Below, piece by piece: positions 1 through 4,954 of a DNA stretch of 5,470 bases (position 1 is the stretch's first letter; each line of letters begins with the position of its first letter). Source of the stretch: a bacterium (GTDB lineage: Bacteria; Desulfobacterota; Binatia; UBA12015). The translations under genes and the position numbers were made by a program. The stretch spans positions 1 to 5,470 of the forward strand of contig JAGWVP010000236.1 of NCBI GenBank assembly GCA_018970825.1, in the 5' to 3' direction. A model generated the notes under the pieces. The model did no database searches. It was not told the origin of the DNA and saw only the letters and a list, made by a program, of their open reading frames with translations.

Positions 1-4
1 CAGC

Positions 5-8
5 GAGG
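5..8 (+). promoter_or_regulatory. Ribosome binding site of the secreted DUF1566-like protein
   Basis: GAGG lies 6 bases before the ATG at 15, good Shine-Dalgarno spacing. It supports this start, which also yields a normal signal peptide. Only 14 bases of upstream sequence are present, so no promoter can be judged. Confidence 0.55.
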
Positions 9-14
9 TCGCCG

Positions 15-1619
15 ATGAGAAGCGCGCATTCGATGCTGCTCGCCACCGCCTTGTCCGCCGGGTGGCTCGCCGGGCCCGCGTCGCCCGCGGCCGCGGCGGG
101 AGTCGCGGAGTCGTGCCAGGCAGGCAAGCTCCGGCTCGCGGCGCGCGCGGTCCGCTGCACGACGCGCGCGCACGCGGCCGGGCTGGAGCACGGGAACGAC
201 GCGCGCCTCGCGACGGCGGTCGCGAGGTGCGAGGACGCGCGTGCGCAGGACTGGTCGCTCGTCGAGCAGGTCGCGAGGTCGCACGGTTCCGCCTGCCCGA
301 GCGAGGAGGACTCCTTCTGGACGCGCCGCTCGGTGCAGGCGCTCGGCGCGCGGCTCGCGCTGGAAGCGGGCGAGCGCTTCGTCGACGGCACGACGGTCGT
401 CCACGACCGACGCACGGGGCTCGCCTGGGAGCGCAAGCGCGCGGCCGACGGAGTCCCCGACCCGGGGGACCCTCGCGACGCCGACAATCTCTACTCGCCG
501 CTCGAGTTGGCGGACGCGATGGCCGTCTCGTCGTGCATGCACGGCTTCTGCCGAGTCGACGGCGATCCCTCGTTCCGCCTCCCGACGCAGGACGAGCTCG
601 AGACGCTGCGCGCCTCCGGCGTGCCCGGCTGCCGGCCGGGCACGCCCTGCCTCGACACCGCGCCCCCCGCCACGCCCGACGCCCGGACTTGGGCGCTCGA
701 TCCCCCGTCACTCGACGGCGCCTGCGGCGCAGGGGGGTTCGTCGCCGTGAGCTTCGCCCCGGCCCCCGAGAGCGTGGAGCCCCCGGACGGCGGACCCGCC
801 GCCCTGCGGTTCGTCCGCCGGACGACGGCGGCCGAGGACGCGCGCCTCGATGCGCGCGTCGACGACACGGCAGCCTGCCGGGCCGCGCGCGTGCGGGCCG
901 CCGGCGCGTTCGCGCGCTGCCTGCTGCGCGGGAGCGCCTCGGCGGCGGCCGCCACGGACCCGCAGGACGCGCGCCGCCGAGCCGCGCATGCCCTCGACAC
1001 CTGCGGTCGGGTGCTCGACGAGGCGTGGACGGCAGCCGGGGACGCGGCCCGGGTGGCCGGAAGCGGTTGTCCGCGACGCGACTCCTCGGGAGTGCGCGAC
1101 GTCGCGCAGCGCACGGCCGGCTGGCTCGGCCTCGTGACCGGGCCCCGCTTCCAGGACCCCGGCGACGGCACGATCCTCGACCGCAAGCTGTTCGTGCAGT
1201 GGGAGACGCGGGACGACGCCGACGGCGCGGCCGCGCCCGAAGACCCCCGCGACGCGGACAACTCGCTCGCCGACCGTCCGTGGAGCGTCGCGCTCGCGGC
1301 GCTGAACGAGCCGCCCTGCCTCGCCGGCCACTGCGACTGGGAGCCCGCGGCGTCGTGGCAACTCATGACCGTCGTCGACCGCTCCGCTCCCGGCTGCGGG
1401 CGCGGCGGCGCCTGCATCGCACCCGAACTCGGGCCGGCCGCCGCGGGCTGGTACGAGGGCTTCGACGAGTCCTTCGGCGCACCGCAGGAGATGGACATCT
1501 GCGGCATCGCCCTCGGCTGCGAGCTGGTCGACCTCTCGGGCGGGGCCTCGCCGCGCGACGGCTCGTCGCGCTTCGGACGCGCGATCCGCCGGCTGCGCGA
1601 GGAGCCTGCCGCTCGCTGA
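15..1619 (+). CDS. Secreted cysteine-rich protein with two tandem [four-Cys helical module + DUF1566/Lcl-like domain] units
   Basis: This is a 534-residue exported protein of unknown function. Residues 1-28 form a signal peptide: a short basic start, a hydrophobic stretch (MLLATALSAGWLAG) and an Ala-rich cleavage region near AAAAG. The mature part is an internal duplication. Unit 1 has an Ala/Arg-rich helical module with Cys34, 48, 72 and 94, then a DUF1566-like domain (about 120-270) with the signature pieces TGLAWERK (134-141), DADNLYSPLE (155-164) and FRLPTQDELETL (187-198). Unit 2 repeats this with Cys288, 302, 330 and 352, and a more divergent domain from GPRFQDPGDGTILD (376-389) to about 525. 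The even number and matched positions of cysteines suggest disulfides in the periplasm or at the surface. DUF1566/Lcl domains occur in adhesin-like surface proteins, but adhesion is not shown here. The ATG is preceded by GAGG at 5-8 with a 6-base spacing. The next gene is convergent, so this gene ends its transcript here. Confidence 0.85.
   Translation: MRSAHSMLLATALSAGWLAGPASPAAAAGVAESCQAGKLRLAARAVRCTTRAHAAGLEHGNDARLATAVARCEDARAQDWSLVEQVARSHGSACPSEEDSFWTRRSVQALGARLALEAGERFVDGTTVVHDRRTGLAWERKRAADGVPDPGDPRDADNLYSPLELADAMAVSSCMHGFCRVDGDPSFRLPTQDELETLRASGVPGCRPGTPCLDTAPPATPDARTWALDPPSLDGACGAGGFVAVSFAPAPESVEPPDGGPAALRFVRRTTAAEDARLDARVDDTAACRAARVRAAGAFARCLLRGSASAAAATDPQDARRRAAHALDTCGRVLDEAWTAAGDAARVAGSGCPRRDSSGVRDVAQRTAGWLGLVTGPRFQDPGDGTILDRKLFVQWETRDDADGAAAPEDPRDADNSLADRPWSVALAALNEPPCLAGHCDWEPAASWQLMTVVDRSAPGCGRGGACIAPELGPAAAGWYEGFDESFGAPQEMDICGIALGCELVDLSGGASPRDGSSRFGRAIRRLREEPAAR
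114..824 (+). repeat. Protein-level internal repeat, copy 1 (residues 34-270 of the secreted protein)
   Basis: This is the first of two tandem units within the 15-1619 gene. It is seen at protein level, not as a DNA repeat. Landmarks in order are Cys34, 48, 72 and 94 (spacings 14, 24, 22), TGLAWE, a DPRDADN motif at 152-158, CMHGFC (174-179) and GCRPGTPC (205-212). Each has a counterpart in copy 2. Confidence 0.75.
876..1589 (+). repeat. Protein-level internal repeat, copy 2 (residues 288-525 of the secreted protein)
   Basis: This is the second unit. Cys288, 302, 330 and 352 have spacings 14, 28 and 22. They are followed by LFVQWE (392-397), DPRDADN (410-416), CLAGHC (435-440) and GCGRGGAC (460-467). 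The DPRDADN motif is identical in both copies and the cysteine pairs match, but the FRLPTQDELETL block of copy 1 is replaced by WQLMTVVDRS, so this copy has diverged. Confidence 0.75.
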
Positions 1620-1692
1620 TCCCGCCGATCGCGCGCCGCGGCGAGGCCGAGGCCGAATCCCGGCGCCGGGGCCCGCCCGTCCCGCCCGAGAC
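1620..1692. other. Convergent intergenic gap
   Basis: This is the 73-base gap between the stops of the DUF1566-like gene and the opposing SprT-like gene. It contains a 12-base palindrome, CCCGGCGCCGGG (1659-1670), and GC-rich runs but no T-tract on either strand. A bidirectional terminator would be expected in this position, but I cannot identify one with confidence. Confidence 0.4.
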
Positions 1693-2301
1693 TCAGCCCC
1701 GCGACGAGAGCGCGTCGCGCAGCGCCGTCCGCGCCCGGTCCCGGAGCGAAGCCGCGACCCCTTTCGGCCGGCGCGAGACGACGAGCTCGCCGTCGAGGCC
1801 CGCGCGCACGCAGCGCGCGCAGCGCCAGCGTCGCACCACCCGGCCCGAGGTCCGCGACGCCTGGCACACCGGGCAGCGATGCTCGTAGAGCCACGGCCGC
1901 GGCCGCGTCGCGGCCGACGTGCGGGGGTCGGGCATGCGGAGCCCGCGCGTCGCGGGATCGAGCCGGATCCGGGGCTCGAAGCCCGCCGCGCGCATGAGCG
2001 CCGCCCACTCGCGGCCGTGGGGTCGGGCGGACGGACCGAAGAGGTCCCACGCGACGATGTGCGCGACCTCGTGGCAGAGCACCTCGGCGATCGTCGCCTC
2101 GGGCGCCTCGGCCACCGCCGTCGCGAGCCGGATCCGCCGGCTGCGCGGCATCGCGCGGCCGATCGCGCGAACGAGGCGCGGGCTCAGTTCGATCGAGATC
2201 GTCTCCTCGAGGCCCGGGCGCGACCAGGACACGGCGAAGGACGCGACCATCGAGCGACAACGCGCGTGGAACTCCGCGTGGGCGTGGGCTCGGGCGTGCA
2301 C
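1693..2301 (-). CDS. SprT-like zinc metalloprotease with C-terminal zinc ribbon
   Basis: This 202-residue protein has the SprT-like (PF10263-type) core. The zinc-metallopeptidase motif HEVAH (residues 77-81, catalytic Glu78) is followed by HIVAWDLFG and then RPHGREW (93-99), whose His95 is the expected third zinc ligand. A C-terminal zinc ribbon follows: CPVC (143-146) and CARC (161-164). This order is the SprT/Spartan-family layout. Eukaryotic Spartan cleaves DNA-protein crosslinks, while the role of bacterial SprT-like proteins is poorly defined. No signal peptide is seen, so it should be cytoplasmic. The start is GTG at 2301-2299, with GGGAG six bases upstream and an in-frame TAA just before that. 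An internal ATG (Met18) is a possible alternative and would remove a His-rich N-terminus. The length is slightly above the roughly 165 residues of E. coli SprT. It is transcribed alone, divergent from trpB2. Confidence 0.9.
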   Translation of the reverse strand: MHARAHAHAEFHARCRSMVASFAVSWSRPGLEETISIELSPRLVRAIGRAMPRSRRIRLATAVAEAPEATIAEVLCHEVAHIVAWDLFGPSARPHGREWAALMRAAGFEPRIRLDPATRGLRMPDPRTSAATRPRPWLYEHRCPVCQASRTSGRVVRRWRCARCVRAGLDGELVVSRRPKGVAASLRDRARTALRDALSSRG

Positions 2302-2388
2302 GACGCACTCCCATTAGCGGATCGCGGGCGCCGAGGGAACGATGCCGACCGCTGGCCTCGGCCGTGCACCCCGGCTAGACCGACGCCC
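2302..2388. promoter_or_regulatory. Divergent promoter region between SprT-like gene and trpB2
   Basis: These 87 bases must carry the promoters of both divergent genes unless transcription starts inside one of them. No good sigma70 pair is visible. On the plus strand, TAGACC (2376-2381) ends seven bases before the trpB2 ATG and could be a -10-like element of a leaderless transcript. There is no Shine-Dalgarno sequence in front of trpB2. On the minus strand the only AT-rich spot is TAATGG (2316-2311), which overlaps the ribosome binding site and so is unlikely to be a -10 box. Confidence 0.4.
2308..2312 (-). promoter_or_regulatory. Ribosome binding site of the SprT-like gene
   Basis: Read on the minus strand, GGGAG (2312 down to 2308) is followed by a six-base spacer and the GTG at 2301. 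An in-frame TAA at 2316-2314 closes the frame just upstream, so this GTG is the furthest start available apart from unlikely codons. Confidence 0.6.
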
Positions 2389-3765
2389 ATGCCCGATCCG
2401 ACCCGCGTCTCCTTCCCGCTCGACGAGTCGCGCATCCCGCGACGCTGGTACAACCTCGTCGCCGACCTGCCCTCGCCGCCGCCGCCCGTGCTCCACCCGG
2501 GCACCCACCGGCCGGTCGGCCCCGACGACCTCGCCCCGCTCTTCCCGATGTCGCTCATCCAGCAGGAGGTGACGACCGAGCGCGAGGTCGAGATCCCCGA
2601 GCCGGTGCGCGACATCTACCGGCAGTGGCGGCCCTCGCCGCTGCGACGCGCGCGCAGGCTCGAACAGGCGCTCGGGACCCCGGCGCGCATCTACTACAAA
2701 TACGAGGGCGTCTCGCCCGCCGGCAGCCACAAGCCGAACACGGCGATCCCGCAGGCCTTCTACAACCGCGAGGCCGGCATCCGGAAGATCACGACCGAGA
2801 CCGGCGCGGGACAGTGGGGCTCGTCGCTGTCGTGGGCGGGCGCGATCTTCGGGATCGACATCCAGGTCTTCATGGTGCGCGTGTCCTACGACCAGAAGCC
2901 CTATCGCCGGGCGCTCATGGAGACGTGGGGAGGACGCTGCATCCCGTCGCCGTCGCGCGAGACCGCGGCCGGGCGCGCGATCCTCGACCGCGACCCGAAC
3001 CACCCGGGCAGCCTCGGCATCGCGATCTCGGAGGCGGTCGAGGTGGCGGCCTCCCGCGACGACACGAAGTACGCGCTCGGATCCGTGCTGAACCACGTGC
3101 TCATGCACCAGACGGTGGTCGGGCTCGAGGCGATGGCGCAGATGGAGTCGGCCGACGACTGGCCGGACGTGATCGTCGGCTGCACCGGCGGCGGCTCGAA
3201 CTTCGCCGGCATCGCGTTTCCGTTCATCGGCGACGCCCTGCGCGGCGGGCGCAAGGTCCGCGTGATCGCGGTCGAGCCCGCGGCCTGCCCGTCGCTCACG
3301 CGCGGCCGCTACGCCTTCGACTTCGGCGACACGGCCCACCTCACCCCGCTCACGAAGATGCACACGCTCGGCTCGACCTTCACCCCGCCGGGCTTCCACG
3401 CGGGCGGGCTCCGCTACCACGGCATGGCGCCGCTCGTGAGCCACGCGAAGGAGCTCGGGCTGATCGAGGCCGTCGCCTACGAGCAGACGCGCTGCTTCGA
3501 AGCCGGCGTGCAGTTCGCGCGCGCCGAGGGCGTCGTACCCGCACCCGAGGCGAACCACGCGGTGCGCGGCGCGATCGACGAGGCGCTGCGCTGCCGAGAG
3601 GAGGGCGTCTCGCGCGCGATCCTGTTCAACCTCTGCGGTCACGGCCACTTCGACATGCAGGCGTACGCGGATTTCCTCGCCGGGCGGCTCACCGACCAGT
3701 CCTACGACGAGTCGGAGCTCGCCATGGCTCTCGCGGGCCTGCCCTCGGTCGCGGAGCCGGGCTGA
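2389..3765 (+). CDS. trpB2: TrpB2-type tryptophan synthase beta chain (PLP-dependent)
   Basis: This 458-residue enzyme of fold-type II PLP proteins joins indole and L-serine to give L-tryptophan. It is the TrpB2 form rather than the TrpB1 form that pairs with TrpA: it has the long N-terminus with IPRRWYNLVADLP (16-28) and FPMSLIQQE (52-60), and SPAGSHKPNTA (109-119), where TrpB1 has a GAHK-type motif. Lys115 is the predicted PLP lysine and Glu137 (TTETGAGQWG) the catalytic acid. CTGGGSNF (265-272) is the phosphate-binding loop, PAPEANHA (384-391) carries Glu387, and LCGHGHFD (415-422) is the cofactor-ring region, with Cys416 where TrpB often has Ser. The frame stays open for 510 bases upstream, but that part is antisense to the SprT-like gene. 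The ATG at 2389 fits the family N-terminus, although it lacks a Shine-Dalgarno sequence. There is no trpA or other trp gene nearby, so a stand-alone indole-salvage or accessory role is inferred. Confidence 0.95.
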   Translation: MPDPTRVSFPLDESRIPRRWYNLVADLPSPPPPVLHPGTHRPVGPDDLAPLFPMSLIQQEVTTEREVEIPEPVRDIYRQWRPSPLRRARRLEQALGTPARIYYKYEGVSPAGSHKPNTAIPQAFYNREAGIRKITTETGAGQWGSSLSWAGAIFGIDIQVFMVRVSYDQKPYRRALMETWGGRCIPSPSRETAAGRAILDRDPNHPGSLGIAISEAVEVAASRDDTKYALGSVLNHVLMHQTVVGLEAMAQMESADDWPDVIVGCTGGGSNFAGIAFPFIGDALRGGRKVRVIAVEPAACPSLTRGRYAFDFGDTAHLTPLTKMHTLGSTFTPPGFHAGGLRYHGMAPLVSHAKELGLIEAVAYEQTRCFEAGVQFARAEGVVPAPEANHAVRGAIDEALRCREEGVSRAILFNLCGHGHFDMQAYADFLAGRLTDQSYDESELAMALAGLPSVAEPG

Positions 3766-3819
3766 GGGTCGACCGGCCGCGACGCACCGGCTCCGGCCCT
3801 CGCCGCGCACGGGCCCCCG

Positions 3820-3857
3820 GGGCGGGCCGAGGCCGCCCGGGCGCCCGATTGGCGCCC
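3820..3857 (+). terminator. Two abutting GC-rich hairpins downstream of trpB2
   Basis: Hairpin A (3820-3838) has stem GGGCGG/CCGCCC and a 7-base loop. Hairpin B (3839-3857) has a perfect 7-bp stem GGGCGCC/GGCGCCC with loop CGATT. They begin 55 bases after the trpB2 stop and end 29 bases before the channel ATG. No T-tract follows, so this is not a textbook intrinsic terminator. It may act as a GC-rich terminator, an RNA 3'-end stabiliser or an attenuator. Chance stems are common in such GC-rich sequence, but hairpin B is perfect and compact. Confidence 0.35.
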
Positions 3858-3879
3858 TCGGCTCCGGCTGCGGTAGTCG
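3849..3879 (+). promoter_or_regulatory. Weak promoter-like element before the channel gene
   Basis: TTGGCG (3849-3854) resembles a -35 box and TAGTCG (3874-3879) a -10 box, with a long 19-base spacer. The -10-like hexamer ends seven bases before the ATG at 3887, so transcription would start at or next to the start codon. The -35-like part overlaps the right arm of hairpin B. The match to consensus is poor. Confidence 0.2.
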
Positions 3880-3886
3880 TGTCGGC

Positions 3887-4954
3887 ATGCCGCGCCGAGA
3901 CGATCGCCCGACCGCCCGCGTTGCCGCGAGGCGCCGTCGTCGGGTGCCCTGGTCGGCCGGGATCCTTCTCGCGGCCCTGCTGCTCCCGGTGCCGTCGGGA
4001 GGCGTCGAGCCCCCGCGGCGCAGGTCGCCGGGCCGTCCGGGCAGCGACGCGCCCACGATCGTCGACGTCGGGATGTGGCCGACGATCCTCTACAACCTCG
4101 ACGTCGGCGCGAACTCCTTCTACCTCGCGGCCTACGTATGGTTCGTATGGAACGGGAACCTCGAACACGACCCCAGCGAGACGGTCGAGTTCACCAACAA
4201 CGTCGAGAGCTGGGGCCTCACGAGGCGCAAGACCTACCCGCAGCCGATCCTCCTGCCCGACGGAAGGCACTACCAGTGCCTCCGGATCGAGGGGCGCTTC
4301 TTCCACGCCTTCAGCCTGAGCCGCTTTCCGCTCGAGAAGCACCGGCTCGTCCTGTCGATCGAGGACAACACCTATCCCTCGACCGAACTCGTCTACCGCT
4401 TCGATCGCGAGCAGTCCGGCCTCGACCCCGGGCTCGAGATCCCCGGCTGGGAGATCTACGACTGGAGGGCCCAGGTGTCCGAGAGGGCCCTCGGCTCGAA
4501 CCTGGGCGACACGACGATCGGCACCAACCTGCTGTCCTTCTCCCGCGTCGACTTCGAGATCGACGTCGAGCGTCCCGCCAAGTTCTTCTACTGGAAGATG
4601 CTCCTCCCGGCCTCGATCGTCATGCTCGCGACCTGGATGGGACTCCTGCTCCATCCCGAGGAGCAGGCCGCGCGAGCCGCCATGGTCGGCACCGCCCTGC
4701 TGAGCGCCGTGTTCCTGCAGCAGAGCTACACGGCGTCCCTGCCGGAGACGAACCGGCTCGTGCTCATGGACCGCATCTACGTGGTGGTCTATGCGCTGCT
4801 CGTCGTGTCGCTGTTGCACGTCGTCTTCCAGGGAGCCCGGACCCGGCGCGGGGCGAACCACCATGCGACCGTTCGGACCGACCGGATCAGCGTGGCCTGC
4901 CAGGCGATCGCCTACCTCGGCTCGGTGTGGTGGCTCATCCGGACGGCACCGTGA
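3887..4954 (+). CDS. Prokaryotic pentameric ligand-gated ion channel (Cys-loop receptor superfamily)
   Basis: This is a 355-residue subunit of a predicted homopentameric inner-membrane channel with a periplasmic ligand-binding domain. An Arg-rich start and hydrophobic core (PWSAGILLAALLLPVP, 21-36) form the signal peptide. Residues about 57-232 are the beta-sandwich: NSFYLAAYVWFVWNG (76-90), VEFTNNVESWGL (100-111) and GRFFHAFSLSRFPLEKHRL (136-154). The last is the Pro-loop, with Pro148 and, as in other bacterial members, no disulfide pair. Arg229 before M1 sits where GLIC has its conserved pre-M1 Arg, 12 residues ahead of the M1 Pro (Pro241). The membrane helices are M1 (about 233-256), M2 (260-283), M3 (292-316) and M4 (333-352), with a short M3-M4 loop as is usual in bacteria. 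The ligand cannot be told from sequence. An alternative GTG start at 3944 would drop the Arg-rich tail but keep the signal peptide. The stop overlaps the next gene's start. Confidence 0.88.
   Translation: MPRRDDRPTARVAARRRRRVPWSAGILLAALLLPVPSGGVEPPRRRSPGRPGSDAPTIVDVGMWPTILYNLDVGANSFYLAAYVWFVWNGNLEHDPSETVEFTNNVESWGLTRRKTYPQPILLPDGRHYQCLRIEGRFFHAFSLSRFPLEKHRLVLSIEDNTYPSTELVYRFDREQSGLDPGLEIPGWEIYDWRAQVSERALGSNLGDTTIGTNLLSFSRVDFEIDVERPAKFFYWKMLLPASIVMLATWMGLLLHPEEQAARAAMVGTALLSAVFLQQSYTASLPETNRLVLMDRIYVVVYALLVVSLLHVVFQGARTRRGANHHATVRTDRISVACQAIAYLGSVWWLIRTAP
4951..4954 (+). other. GTGA stop/start overlap (translational coupling site)
   Basis: The TGA stop of the channel gene (4952-4954) overlaps the GTG start of the next gene (4951-4953). 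Only a weak GGA (4941-4943) precedes it as a ribosome binding site. Overlaps of this type usually mean one mRNA and re-initiation by ribosomes finishing the first gene, so the two products are probably made in linked amounts. Confidence 0.7.

Noticed and set aside
1659..1670. Palindrome CCCGGCGCCGGG between the convergent genes as a bidirectional terminator
   Set aside because: As a hairpin it has at most a short stem with a very small loop, and there is no T-tract on either side. Such palindromes are common at this GC content.
1583..2147. 17-base direct repeat GATCCGCCGGCTGCGCG at 1583-1599 and 2131-2147, considered as an attachment or recombination site
   Set aside because: Both copies lie inside coding sequence of different genes on opposite coding strands. 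The intervening DNA holds no mobile-element gene, and shared codon bias can produce such a match.
491..2314. 607-codon open frame on the minus strand across the secreted-protein and SprT-like genes
   Set aside because: Its translation is low-complexity Arg/Ser/Pro/Ala-rich with no motifs. It shadows two well-supported genes and arises from the scarcity of stop codons in GC-rich DNA.
1879..2388. In-frame open extension of trpB2 upstream of its ATG (510 bases)
   Set aside because: It lies antisense over the SprT-like gene and encodes a low-complexity Arg/Ala/Pro-rich sequence. TrpB2 homology begins just after the ATG at 2389.
2314..4056. 580-codon minus-strand open frame opposite trpB2
   Set aside because: It lies antisense to a clear enzyme gene. 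Its composition (Arg, Gly, Ala, Val, Asp, Glu) is typical of an out-of-frame reading, and no domain is recognisable.
2625..4319. 564-codon plus-strand frame overlapping trpB2 and the channel gene
   Set aside because: The translation is mostly Arg/Ala/Gly/Pro low-complexity, with no family motif. It crosses two real genes in another frame.
3689..4864. 391-codon minus-strand frame opposite the channel gene
   Set aside because: It looks soluble and charged, but it mirrors the conserved channel reading frame and has no recognisable domain or supported start.
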